Assembly: GCA_946056135.1 (NCBI GenBank)
Contig: CAMGIN010000001.1
Coordinates: forward strand, 1-64,000
Reading direction: 5' to 3'
Length of the DNA: 64,000 nucleotides
From: an uncultured bacterium
GTDB taxonomy: Bacteria; Bacillota; Clostridia; Oscillospirales; Oscillospiraceae
Below the pieces are notes generated by a model. That model worked only from the letters and a program-made list of their open reading frames with translations. It had not been told where the DNA came from and did not search any database. Shown here piece by piece: positions 20,913-30,769 of this stretch. The stretch's first letter is position 1. Each line of letters begins with the position of its first letter. Position numbers and translations under genes: made by a program.

Positions 20913-20974
20913 TGGTGTGCAAGAGTTTACATAATCTGATAAAGAGAAAGTAGATATTGTTGACATAACATGAG

Positions 20975-21004
20975 TTATCCACATTCTCCACAGTTTTATC
21001 CACA
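20975..21004 (+). promoter_or_regulatory. two perfect DnaA boxes TTATCCACA in tandem
   Basis: TTATCCACA at 20975-20983 and 20996-21004, 21 bp apart, same orientation. Confidence 0.75.
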
Positions 21005-21054
21005 GCCTATGCCATGAAATCCGTTGAAAAATCAGGGTTTCAGGCCGACTAATA

Positions 21055-21100
21055 AAAAAATCTCCACAACTTATTTAAAAGCTGTGGAGATTTTTATAAT
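21055..21100. terminator. bidirectional hairpin terminator
   Basis: AAAAAAATCTCCACAACTT ATTTA AAAGCTGTGGAGATTTTT. Confidence 0.75.
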
Positions 21101-21125
21101 TGACATAACAACTGTAAGAAATGGA

Positions 21126-21860
21126 TTAAGCATATAGAATCCGGGCAGCGATAATCCGTTCGTCCTTCTCCTCTGTATGCCGGTAGGCATCCACTTGCAG
21201 ACATCCCTCTTCCACGAAATCCCACCGCAGGTCCAGTTCCTGTCCTTCCTTAGCTTCACTGAGATAGCAGACGGTGAATTCCTTTACCGTGCTGCGCATA
21301 TGGAAGGGGCTGGGCAGCAAGTCATCGATCCAATCCATGTACCGTGTGTTGTTCATATGGCCGTTGCGGTCCAGATCTGTAAAGCAGACGCTGCGGCTGC
21401 GGCTGCTGCCAAGGGGTTTGGCAATCAGACCATTTGGACTGGGCAGTTCATTGCCCCGGAGGGTTCCTACCACAGAGATCCCACTTTTTCCGGGGAGAAT
21501 CATGTTCCGGGTGTCCAGATCCATCAGAACCCACAGGCTGATAGAGCGGAAGCATTCATTGCCCTTGGTGTCGTAGGCTACCATGGACCGGGGAAATGCC
21601 ACCCGTGTGGTTGGCATGGGCCAGGTTTCTACATGGATGGTTTCTCCCCGCATGGGCAGCCGGGTGACCTGAACCTTGTGACGGGTCACAGCCCAGAACA
21701 GCCGCCGTTTTGCCAGGGTGTCGTAGTCCAGCGCCAATTCATTGCAGTGCATCCCTGCGATCTCCTGGGCATACAGGAGAATCATGGAGGGCTTCAGCCG
21801 TCCGTAACGATCCACGCAGATGTCGGTGATTTCAAAATCCTTCTGAAAAATAGGTTCCAT
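21126..21860 (-). CDS. acyl-ACP thioesterase
   Basis: 244 aa; hotdog-fold FatA/B-like, DLDRNGHMNNTRYMDWIDD. Confidence 0.88.
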   Translation of the reverse strand: MEPIFQKDFEITDICVDRYGRLKPSMILLYAQEIAGMHCNELALDYDTLAKRRLFWAVTRHKVQVTRLPMRGETIHVETWPMPTTRVAFPRSMVAYDTKGNECFRSISLWVLMDLDTRNMILPGKSGISVVGTLRGNELPSPNGLIAKPLGSSRSRSVCFTDLDRNGHMNNTRYMDWIDDLLPSPFHMRSTVKEFTVCYLSEAKEGQELDLRWDFVEEGCLQVDAYRHTEEKDERIIAARILYA

Positions 21861-21951
21861 TGCAAAGACCTCAATTCGAAAATGATGGATACCTCTTTCT
21901 CTATTCTCACATGAAAACAGAGAAAGAGGTAGTTTGTTGATTAGGAAAGGA

Positions 21952-23205
21952 TTATCCCTGATCTTCTGTCAGCTGCAGCTCCAGCTGGTACTGCTGTCCG
22001 CCGCGGTAAATAATGACTTGAACGGTATCGCCAACCTCATAGTTGTAAATTGCTGCCTTCATCTCATTCATGGAGGTAATCCGCTCTTGACCGATGCTGA
22101 TAAGGATGTCCCCCTTGTCCACGCCTTTCGCGTAAGCGTCACTGTTTCTGCTTACTTCGGTAATATACAGTCCGGCGGGCAGGCGGTAATAGTGCCGATA
22201 GAACAGGGCGAGAGCCTCCCCTTCAATACCCAGTGTAGGACGTCCGGAAACGTAGCCTTGGGAAATCAGCTGATCCACGATTTCCTTGACAGTGACGCTG
22301 GGAATGGCAAATCCGATCCCCTCTACACCGGCCTGATCGGAAAAAGCGGCAATTTTCATAGTGTTGATGCCGATGACCTGACCATAACAGTTAATCAGCG
22401 GACCACCGGAATTGCCGGAATTCAGGGCGGCGTTGGTCTGGATCAGGGTCATGGTGTGACCGTCCACGTCCACATCCCGGTTTATGGCGGAAATAATTCC
22501 GTTGGTACAAGTGCCCCGGAATTTCACACCCAGAGGATCTCCAATGGCAACCACTGTGTCGCCTACCTGGAGAGTGGAGGAATCCCCAAACTCGGCGGGG
22601 ATCAAACCATCCGCTTCAATATACAATACTGCCAGATCCGAAATTTCGTCCATTCCGATAATATCGGCAGGCACGATCCGGTCATCTGTCAGCTGTACTG
22701 TAATAGAGATGGCATCATCCACCACATGGGCATTGGTGATAATGTAGCCCTGATTGGAGAAGATAACGCCTGTGCCGCTGGAAGAACCTCCGTTCAGCGT
22801 GCAGGAGATGGACACAACACTGTCAATGTTACGGGAATAGATTTCCTGAAGGGATAAACCTCCTTCTGGCGGTATGTTGGATGTGCTTGCGGGAGATTGC
22901 TGTAGTTCCATGGAAGCCATCGGATTTCCGGGAGAAACCGATTCCGCAATGGTAATCGGCTCGGTCTGCATAGGTTCTGTTTCCGCTGTGGTGAAGGAAA
23001 TGGCAAGTTCCTTTTCCTCCTGCAAGCGCAGCTTGTGAAACATCTTCACATTTAGAACACCCAGTACAGTGATGATGCCGCACAGGAAGATAATCAGGAT
23101 CAGCAGCAGCGCCATAAGCCCACCCCGGTTTTTGGGCGGTTCGGTTCGTCCCGTGCCATAAACACTGTCGTCCCAATCTGTGTAATTGTATTTGCGTTCA
23201 TCCAT
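21952..23205 (-). CDS. S1C-family HtrA/DegP-like serine protease with PDZ domain
   Basis: NAHVVDDA, NAALNSGNSGGPL catalytic motif, N-terminal TM helix; start at MDERKYNYTDWDD. Confidence 0.92.
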   Translation of the reverse strand: MDERKYNYTDWDDSVYGTGRTEPPKNRGGLMALLLILIIFLCGIITVLGVLNVKMFHKLRLQEEKELAISFTTAETEPMQTEPITIAESVSPGNPMASMELQQSPASTSNIPPEGGLSLQEIYSRNIDSVVSISCTLNGGSSSGTGVIFSNQGYIITNAHVVDDAISITVQLTDDRIVPADIIGMDEISDLAVLYIEADGLIPAEFGDSSTLQVGDTVVAIGDPLGVKFRGTCTNGIISAINRDVDVDGHTMTLIQTNAALNSGNSGGPLINCYGQVIGINTMKIAAFSDQAGVEGIGFAIPSVTVKEIVDQLISQGYVSGRPTLGIEGEALALFYRHYYRLPAGLYITEVSRNSDAYAKGVDKGDILISIGQERITSMNEMKAAIYNYEVGDTVQVIIYRGGQQYQLELQLTEDQG

Positions 23206-23228
23206 AGAGATACCCTCAACAAAATTGC

Positions 23229-24653
23229 TTAATTGACCAATGGCATGGTAAAGGTGAATTCCGTCTTTCCGTCTTTGCTGCTGACAGAAATGTTTTCCCC
23301 GTGGCTGCATACAATAGTTTTGACGATGTACAACCCCAGCCCCCAGCCGTCCCGGTTCTGGGAGCGGGATTTGTCCAGTTTATGGAATCGATCAAAAACC
23401 AAGGGCAGTTCTTCCGGCGGAATGGTGTCTCCGTCGTTACTGATGGAGACATAGGCCTTGCTGCCGCCTTCCCGAATTCGCAGACCCAGATTTCCGCCTT
23501 CGGGGCAGAATTTGACGGCATTGTCGATCAGATTGTAGATCACCTGGGTGATGTAATCCCGGTTGGCCATGGTGTATACCGGATGCTCCGGCATATCCAC
23601 ATCCACGTTCAGATGTTTGTCGTTGATCTTCTTCTCAAAGGTGATGAGCACCTGACCGGCGCATTCCTCCAGGTCGAAGTGCATTTTCTTTTCCTCGGGG
23701 ATGCCCTCCTCCTTTTGGAGCTGGGAGATGTCCAGCATACTGCGCACCAACCGGCTCAGACGTTTTGTTTCATCGGAAACGATCTGCAGATAGTATTCCC
23801 GGCGCTGCTCGGGAATGGTGCCGTCCAGAATGCCGTCAATGTAGCCGGAGATGGTGGTCATAGGTGTCTTCAGCTCATGGGACACATTGGCCACGAATTC
23901 CTGACGCTGATATTCACTCTTTTGCAAGGAGGATGCCATGTTGTTAAAGGCTAAGGCAAGTTCCTCCATTTCTTCGGAGTAATCATCCTCCACTTTGACC
24001 CGGGCTTCCAGATTGCCGTGGCCGAAGTCGGTGGCAGCCTTGGCCATGTCCTTCAGGGGCTTGGTTTCCCGCCGGGCAAAGGCGGTGACCGCCAGGACCG
24101 AAACCAGCACGACAAACACAGCGGCGGTAAGGAAGATATTGGAGATCTTGTTCAGAGTCTGTGTGGTGACGCTGGTGGAGGTGGAGACGATTACGATTCC
24201 CGTATTGTCCGTATTGTTGTAGATCGGGACGGAAACCACATATCGAGAATCCGTGTACAGTCCCTTGATGACACCGGTAGCGATATCTCCACCATTTTCA
24301 ATCACCTTATGCAGATAGTCCTGATTCAGCTGCATTCCCTCATGGTTACATCCTGACCGGGCATGGGAGCAGAGAATCACATAACCATTGCTGTCACAGA
24401 TCACCGCATCGGCGTCTGAGACCTGGGAAATCACATCCAGGTTCAGCAAGAATTCCCGGCTGGAGAGACTGCCGTCCACAGAATAGGAGGCAGCAAGATT
24501 GGCAATAACGTCGGCATCCTGCTGCAGTCCGTCAATGGTAGCGTCCGTCAGATATTTCTTTACCTGCAGTTGGAAGGAAGTTCCCAGAATGATCAGGGCC
24601 AGCAGCAGAATGGTGGCTGTGGTGGAGAAGCTGCGGCTGAAGGAGGTTTTCAT
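23229..24653 (-). CDS. sensor histidine kinase
   Basis: HAMP region, FVANVSHELKTPMTTISGYIDGIL H-box, DGWGLGLYIVKTIV G-box. Confidence 0.93.
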   Translation of the reverse strand: MKTSFSRSFSTTATILLLALIILGTSFQLQVKKYLTDATIDGLQQDADVIANLAASYSVDGSLSSREFLLNLDVISQVSDADAVICDSNGYVILCSHARSGCNHEGMQLNQDYLHKVIENGGDIATGVIKGLYTDSRYVVSVPIYNNTDNTGIVIVSTSTSVTTQTLNKISNIFLTAAVFVVLVSVLAVTAFARRETKPLKDMAKAATDFGHGNLEARVKVEDDYSEEMEELALAFNNMASSLQKSEYQRQEFVANVSHELKTPMTTISGYIDGILDGTIPEQRREYYLQIVSDETKRLSRLVRSMLDISQLQKEEGIPEEKKMHFDLEECAGQVLITFEKKINDKHLNVDVDMPEHPVYTMANRDYITQVIYNLIDNAVKFCPEGGNLGLRIREGGSKAYVSISNDGDTIPPEELPLVFDRFHKLDKSRSQNRDGWGLGLYIVKTIVCSHGENISVSSKDGKTEFTFTMPLVN

Positions 24654-24655
24654 GC

Positions 24656-25342
24656 TTACAATACCTCAAATTTATAGCCCACGCCCCAAACTGTTTTCAG
24701 ACTCCATTTGTCGCTGACACCTTCCAGTTTTTCCCGCAGACGCTTCACATGGACGTCCACAGTACGGGAGTCGCCGAAGTAATCAAAGCCCCAGACCTCA
24801 TCCAGCAGCTGGTTTCGGGTGTAGACCCGGTTGGGAGAGGAGGCCAGGTAGTACAGCAGTTCCATTTCCTTGGGCGGCGTATCCACCTTTTTACCGTCCA
24901 CCGTCAGTTCGAAAGCATCCATGTCGATAACCAGCTTGTCAAATACCAGACGTCTTGCCTTCTTCTCAGTGGTGACCCCGGAGGTGCGGCGCAGAACGGC
25001 TTCAATTCTTGCCAGAACCTCTTTCATTTCGAAGGGCTTGGTGATATAGTCATCGGCGCCGGATTTCAGTCCAGTGACCTTGTCGTCAGTTTCCCCCTTG
25101 GCGGTAAGCATAATGATTGGGGTCTGGGCTTCGGCGCGAATGGCCTTGCAGACGCTCCAGCCGTCCATGACCGGCATCATCACGTCCAGCAGCACCAGAT
25201 CCGGCTTGATGGCCCGGAATTTGGCGAGGCCTTGCCCGCCGTCTCCGGCGACAGTGACGGCATAGCCTTCTTTTTCCAGATACATTTGCAGAAGCTCCGC
25301 GATATTGTGATCGTCCTCTACGATCAGAACAGATACAGCCAT
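24656..25342 (-). CDS. OmpR/PhoB-family response regulator
   Basis: MAVSVLIVEDDHNIAELL receiver and winged-helix C-terminus; adjacent to kinase. Confidence 0.93.
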   Translation of the reverse strand: MAVSVLIVEDDHNIAELLQMYLEKEGYAVTVAGDGGQGLAKFRAIKPDLVLLDVMMPVMDGWSVCKAIRAEAQTPIIMLTAKGETDDKVTGLKSGADDYITKPFEMKEVLARIEAVLRRTSGVTTEKKARRLVFDKLVIDMDAFELTVDGKKVDTPPKEMELLYYLASSPNRVYTRNQLLDEVWGFDYFGDSRTVDVHVKRLREKLEGVSDKWSLKTVWGVGYKFEVL

Positions 25343-25602
25343 GATAGAATCCTCCTCGTTTTCGTTTTCTTTTCCTTTTGGATTATTATATCGCAAAATG
25401 TGGGATTGAAGTGAACAATTTGTAAAGACTTGCGCCCCAATTTGTGAACGGGACAGTATGCTTCCTTCTTGATTCCTTCCCACAGCAGCAGTTCACGCAT
25501 TGGTAAGTTATACTTGCAAATAAACAGGTTTGGGAGTATGATAATATAAGATATTCTGCGGAATACAAAAAAGGTGGACCGCAATGTTTAAGGAGTTTGA
25601 AA

Positions 25603-26433
25603 ATGATCGAGTTACTGAAAGCCATTTTATTCGGCATTGTAGAGGGCGTTACGGAATGGCTGCCCATTTCCTCCACAGGCCATCTGATTTTACTGAATGA
25701 ATTCATTACCCTGAACGTCTCTGATGAATTCCAGAGCATGTTCGATGTGGTGATCCAGCTTGGCGCTATTCTGGCTGTGATTGTGCTGTTCTTCTATAAG
25801 CTGAATCCCTTTGCTTCCCAAAAGTCTCCGGAGGCGAAGAAGCATACCTGGCAGCTTTGGTTCAAGGTTTTGGTGGCCATCCTTCCCTCCGGGATTGTGG
25901 GAATTCTGCTGGATGACTGGATGGACGCACATCTGCATAATGGGATTGTGGTAGCCATTGCCCTGATTGTCTATGGTGTGGCATTTATCCTGGTAGAACG
26001 GATGAACGCCGGAAGAAAGCCCAGAATCCGGGATGTGCATCAGATCGACTATAGGACCGCATTCCAGATTGGCCTGTTTCAATGCCTGAGCCTGATTCCC
26101 GGTACCTCCCGGTCCGGCTCTACCATTCTGGGAGCCATCTTGCTGGGAGTCGGCCGGGGCGCAGGTGCGGAGTTCTCCTTCTTCATGGCGATCCCCACAA
26201 TGCTGGGAGCTTCGGCTATCAAGATGCTGAAATTCCTGACCAGCGGCGTCAGCGCCACCGGAACGGAGATCGGTGTGCTGATTGTTGGCTGTGTGGTGTC
26301 CTTCCTGGTGAGTATGGTGGTCATTAAGGGCTTGATGGAATACGTTCGCAAGCACTCCTTCTCGGTTTTTGGTCTCTATCGGATCATTTTGGGCACCGTG
26401 GTGCTGATTTACTTCCTCTTTATCAGACATTAA
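25603..26433 (+). CDS. uppP: undecaprenyl-diphosphatase
   Basis: GIVEGVTEWLPISSTGHLIL, PGTSRSGSTI; AAGGAG RBS 7 nt upstream of ATG 25603. Confidence 0.95.
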   Translation: MIELLKAILFGIVEGVTEWLPISSTGHLILLNEFITLNVSDEFQSMFDVVIQLGAILAVIVLFFYKLNPFASQKSPEAKKHTWQLWFKVLVAILPSGIVGILLDDWMDAHLHNGIVVAIALIVYGVAFILVERMNAGRKPRIRDVHQIDYRTAFQIGLFQCLSLIPGTSRSGSTILGAILLGVGRGAGAEFSFFMAIPTMLGASAIKMLKFLTSGVSATGTEIGVLIVGCVVSFLVSMVVIKGLMEYVRKHSFSVFGLYRIILGTVVLIYFLFIRH

Positions 26434-26452
26434 TCATACATAGGAGGTTATT

Positions 26453-27331
26453 ATGGAATACACCATCGAGAACGCGTACATAAAGCTGACAGTCACAACC
26501 TGGGGTGCCCAGGTCAAGAGCGTCGTTCGCAAGTGCGACGGCGTGGAACACATCTGGCAGGCGGACAAATCCGTCTGGGGTTACCACGCGCCCATTCTGT
26601 TCCCCCATGCCGGGAAAGTGGTGGATGGGATTATCGAGGCCAAGGGCGGTCAATATCCCTCCGGTCAGCACGGCTTTGCCAGGCTCATGGAGCATGACTT
26701 TGTCTGCCAGAGTGAAGATACCATTGTGCTGGAGTTGTGTTCCAGCGAGGAGACGCTGGCAAAATTCCCCTATGAGTTCCGCCTGGTCTCCACCTTCACT
26801 CTGGAAAATGACACATTGCACCATACCCTTACGGTGGAAAATCTGGACACAGAAAAGCTGCCCTTTGGAATCGGTTATCATCCCGCCTTTGCCATTCCCT
26901 TTGACGATAAGCATACGGCCACAGACTATGAGCTGCGGTTCTCCGACATGGAGTCTCCCATCTGCATCAACAATCTGCCCAACGGACTGGTTCACGGAGA
27001 CATCTACCACCTGAAATCCAACATCACCTCCATTCCCATCGATGAGAAATTGTTCGCCAACGACAGCCACTGCATGGTGAATCTTCGGTCCTCCACCCTG
27101 GGCCTGTACGAGAAGGATACCGGCAGAGGTGTGGTGTGCGACATTTCTGAGTTCCCCTACACCCTGATTTGGAGCAAACCCGGCATACCGAAATTCGTCT
27201 GTATTGAGCCCTGGCACAGTCTGCCCAGCCCGGAAAACGGTTCCACCAAATGGGGAGAAAAGCCCGCTGCGGCCATTTTGAATCCCGGCGAAGCCTGGAG
27301 CTGCACCCTGAGTACATCCTTTGTCCGATAA
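26453..27331 (+). CDS. aldose 1-epimerase family protein
   Basis: HAPILFPHAGKVVDG, HGFARLMEH, GYHPAFAIPF. Confidence 0.88.
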   Translation: MEYTIENAYIKLTVTTWGAQVKSVVRKCDGVEHIWQADKSVWGYHAPILFPHAGKVVDGIIEAKGGQYPSGQHGFARLMEHDFVCQSEDTIVLELCSSEETLAKFPYEFRLVSTFTLENDTLHHTLTVENLDTEKLPFGIGYHPAFAIPFDDKHTATDYELRFSDMESPICINNLPNGLVHGDIYHLKSNITSIPIDEKLFANDSHCMVNLRSSTLGLYEKDTGRGVVCDISEFPYTLIWSKPGIPKFVCIEPWHSLPSPENGSTKWGEKPAAAILNPGEAWSCTLSTSFVR

Positions 27332-27466
27332 CCTAATCTATCATCAATCGCCTCTACGCAGAAATGCTACTTACACAAAAAATCCGCCCTCCATAAAGGG
27401 GTGTTCGTAAGACAGTTATTCACCCGAATATTTACGGCATCTGTTAGGCATGGTTTGCATCAAGAT

Positions 27467-27511
27467 AATAAGCGATACCTGATCCATGTAACCAGGTATC
27501 GCTTATTTTTT
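27467..27511. terminator. hairpin terminator
   Basis: AATAAGCGATACCTG ...CAGGTATCGCTTATTTTTT. Confidence 0.75.
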
Positions 27512-27555
27512 ACTATCTACATAAGGTGGCAGTAGCGAAGAAGTTGCAGGCTGTG

Positions 27556-28410
27556 TCATCCGGGTATTATGGATCCCCATAGTGCCGTGAATATCAGCCA
27601 ATCCAGAAATCCTATGATTGCAATATGAATGGGGTAAAATCCATAAAAGAACGGTTTCAGATTTTTCTCTCCGCGTTTGCCATTGTATAGCAGAATCAAA
27701 ATGAGAGAAATCAGGAAGGAGATGGGATAATACGACCTGTCAAAAACAAATTTTGCAAGAATCATTCCAAATATTTGGTATACTCGATTCCTGCGCAAGA
27801 GATACACGACAATAATCAGGAAAACACCATATCCGCGATAGTCTCCGTAGACAACGAATTGGGCTACATAGCATACGACAAGCACAATCACGCCCTGCAA
27901 AAGGGCAGATAATGGTTTGCTTTTGATTTTATTGGCCTGCTCCATAAGCCACAGTGCACACAGGGCCTGCAGATAAGTGAAAAATACATTCTGATGATAC
28001 CAATACCAGGGCCAGCCCGGGGTTCCTTCTTGGTATCGGACGAAGAAAGTTGCATCAAATGGGAACTCCGATATCAATGCGAATAATGCAATGCGCAGCA
28101 GATAACGCTTCTTGCTGTGGGTATGACTGAAGCCCTCTGCAAATGCAAAAGCAAAAACAGGAAAGGCGATTGCGCCAATCCCACAAAGGATATGTTTATA
28201 AAACCAGTCTATCAAGCTCAACTGTTCCGGAGATATTTGACCGGCGGCTAGCATAGGATTGATTATTCTATAAGCAGCAGATGCAAAGAAAACCTTGGTC
28301 ACATGATCGACAAGCATGCAAATCGCGGCGATCATTTTTAGCTGGTTGCCGGAGAGACATTGGAAATGTGAAAGTTTTGCATTACACCGACTTGCAATGG
28401 CAGTATACAT
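27556..28410 (-). CDS. TraX family membrane protein
   Basis: LSGNQLKMIAAICMLVDHVTKVFF; FPVFAFAFAEGFSHTHSKKRYLLR. Confidence 0.85.
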   Translation of the reverse strand: MYTAIASRCNAKLSHFQCLSGNQLKMIAAICMLVDHVTKVFFASAAYRIINPMLAAGQISPEQLSLIDWFYKHILCGIGAIAFPVFAFAFAEGFSHTHSKKRYLLRIALFALISEFPFDATFFVRYQEGTPGWPWYWYHQNVFFTYLQALCALWLMEQANKIKSKPLSALLQGVIVLVVCYVAQFVVYGDYRGYGVFLIIVVYLLRRNRVYQIFGMILAKFVFDRSYYPISFLISLILILLYNGKRGEKNLKPFFYGFYPIHIAIIGFLDWLIFTALWGSIIPG

Positions 28411-28757
28411 GAGCAGTTCCTTCCTATGTGCTTATCATTTTATATGAGTCGTTTGCGAGTTCAACCCTTAGCTAATAGAATAATAGCACATAAATTGTAC
28501 TTATGCAACGGATTAAAAAATGACTGAGGTATTCCTTATTCCCTTAGTGATTATACTAAGGGCGCACTTCTATACAGGGTAATCCTCGTGTATACGCTCT
28601 GCGAGGTGGCAATCCTTGCAACGGTTTGAGGCTATCCTTAAAGAAGAACGGCGTGACTAAAGTCACGCCGTCCCTTGAAACCGCACAGTTTTCTTTTTGA
28701 AATCTACTGTCTTATGAACACTGCCCTATTGGAGAGCGGATTTTTGATTGAGAAAGC

Positions 28758-29969
28758 TTAGCCGAAGACGCTCAGCAGGAAGCCTGCGGCGATGGCGGAG
28801 CCGATAACGCCGGCCACGTTGGGGCCCATGGCGTGCATCAGCAGGAAGTTGGAGGGGTTGGCCTTCTGACCCTGAACATTGGCAACACGGGCCGCCATAG
28901 GAACCGCAGAGACACCGGCGGAGCCGATCAGGGGGTTGACCTTCTTGCCGGTCAGCTTGCACATGACATTGCCGCCCAGCAGGCCGCCGGCGGTAGAGAT
29001 GCCGAAGGCCACAACGCCCAGAACAACGATCTTCAGCGTGTTGGCGGTCAGGAAGGTGGAGCCCACCATGGTAGCGCCCACGGCAGTGGACAGCAGGATG
29101 GTGACGATGTTCATCAGCGCGTTCTGCACGGTGTCGCTGAGACGGTCAGTGACGCCGGTCTCCTTGAACAGGTTGCCCAGCATCAGGCAGCCAATCAGAG
29201 GAGCAGTGTCAGGCAGCAGCAAAGCTACAAAAATCACGACCACGATGGGGAAGATGATCTTCTCAGTCTTGGACACGGCACGGGTCTGGACCATCTTGAT
29301 CTTCCGGTCCTCGGGGTTAGTCAGCAGATTCATAATGGGCGGCTGGATCAGCGGGATCAGCGCCATGTAGGAATAGGCTGCCACGGCGATGGCGCCCAGC
29401 AGGTGGGGAGCCAGCTTGGTTGTCAAGAAGATGGCAGTGGGGCCGTCGGCGCCGCCGATGATGCCGATGGAAGCAGCCTCAGGACCGCTGAAGCCCAGCA
29501 GGATGCCGCCAAAGAACGCCACGAAGACACCCAGCTGTGCGGCAGCGCCCAGCAGCAGGGACTTGGGGTTGGACAGAAGAGGACCGAAGTCAGTCATAGC
29601 GCCGACGCCCATGAAAATCAGGCAGGGGTACAGACTGGTCTTGACACCGATATAGAAGATATCCAGCAGACCGCCTTCCCGCATGATCTCACCGTAGCTG
29701 TGATACATGGGGCTGCTGGGATTCATGAAGGCATCCCACAGCTCCTGGTGGTACAGGCCGCCCAGAGGCAGGTTACTCAGCAGGCACCCGAAGGCGATGC
29801 CCACCAGCAGCAGAGGTTCGAACTTCTTAACAATGCCCAGGTACAGGAACACGCAGGCGATGATCAGCATCACCAGGTTCTGCCAGCCGCCGGTGGTGAA
29901 ACCGGAGAAAATGGCATTGAAACCGGAGCCTTCCCACAGGTTTAACAGAATATCACCAACATTGATCAT
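28758..29969 (-). CDS. oadB: Na+-translocating decarboxylase subunit beta
   Basis: 403 aa; GGADGPTAIFLTTKLAP, NAAAVSAVPMAARVA-type region. Confidence 0.93.
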   Translation of the reverse strand: MINVGDILLNLWEGSGFNAIFSGFTTGGWQNLVMLIIACVFLYLGIVKKFEPLLLVGIAFGCLLSNLPLGGLYHQELWDAFMNPSSPMYHSYGEIMREGGLLDIFYIGVKTSLYPCLIFMGVGAMTDFGPLLSNPKSLLLGAAAQLGVFVAFFGGILLGFSGPEAASIGIIGGADGPTAIFLTTKLAPHLLGAIAVAAYSYMALIPLIQPPIMNLLTNPEDRKIKMVQTRAVSKTEKIIFPIVVVIFVALLLPDTAPLIGCLMLGNLFKETGVTDRLSDTVQNALMNIVTILLSTAVGATMVGSTFLTANTLKIVVLGVVAFGISTAGGLLGGNVMCKLTGKKVNPLIGSAGVSAVPMAARVANVQGQKANPSNFLLMHAMGPNVAGVIGSAIAAGFLLSVFG

Positions 29970-29981
29970 GGATTATCCTCC

Positions 29982-30380
29982 TTAGCCGAGGACGACCAGA
30001 GTAGCGCCGGTATCGACAGTGGAACCCTTGGAAACCAGAACCTGAGCGACAGTGCCGGCCTTGGGAGCGAAAATTTCATTCTCCATCTTCATGGCTTCCA
30101 GAACCACCAGCAGATCGCCTTCCTTGACGGCCTGACCGGCGGTGACGTTGACCTTCAGAATGTTGCCGGGCATGGGAGCGGTGACCGCCTCCCCGGCCAC
30201 GGGCGCGGCAGCGGGAGCAGGAGCAGCAGCGGGGGCAGCCACGGGAGCGGGAGCCGGGACAGCAGCAGGAGCGGGAGCGGCGGCGGGAGCAATGGCGGCA
30301 TACTCATCCAGCAGCATTGCCTTGCCGGCTTCGACCTCCACCTCGTAGGTGCGGTCGTTCAGGGTCACTTTGTATTTCAT
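29982..30380 (-). CDS. biotin carrier subunit of decarboxylase
   Basis: Ala-Pro linker then [16 protein letters not shown] biotinylation site. Confidence 0.93.
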   Translation of the reverse strand: MKYKVTLNDRTYEVEVEAGKAMLLDEYAAIAPAAAPAPAAVPAPAPVAAPAAAPAPAAAPVAGEAVTAPMPGNILKVNVTAGQAVKEGDLLVVLEAMKMENEIFAPKAGTVAQVLVSKGSTVDTGATLVVLG

Positions 30381-30382
30381 GA

Positions 30383-30757
30383 TTATTTGACCTCCTTGAT
30401 GGAAATGAAGCGCAGCTCGTTCAGGGGCTTGCCCATCTTATCGGCCACGATGGCCATGAGCATTGCGGCAGTCTTGGGCTCCACGTCATGGAGCTTCAGC
30501 TGGCCTGCGGAGCCGGGGGCAACGGCAGGCGCGGCGGCGGGAGCAGCGGGGGCTGCTGTGGGAATGGCGGAAACAGCGGTTTTGGCAACGGCGGCTTTCT
30601 CGGCAGCCTTCTTGTCCTTGGCGATAAAGATCTTGCCCATGATAGTAACCACGATCATCAGCAGAATCAGGCCGAAGAACACGACGCCGTAGCCCAGAAG
30701 CGCCACAACAGCGGCGTCTCCGATGCCAATGCTGTCCAGAGAGGAAGCTAACATCAT
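30383..30757 (-). CDS. OadG-like subunit (delta/gamma)
   Basis: Single N-terminal TM helix, position in operon between alpha and biotin carrier. Confidence 0.8.
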   Translation of the reverse strand: MMLASSLDSIGIGDAAVVALLGYGVVFFGLILLMIVVTIMGKIFIAKDKKAAEKAAVAKTAVSAIPTAAPAAPAAAPAVAPGSAGQLKLHDVEPKTAAMLMAIVADKMGKPLNELRFISIKEVK

Positions 30758-30769
30758 AGTGTTACCTCC

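Noticed and set aside
27556-28410. TraX gene as sign of an integrated conjugative element
   Set aside because: TraX-like proteins are common chromosomal membrane proteins in Firmicutes; no relaxase, integrase or att-like repeats seen nearby.
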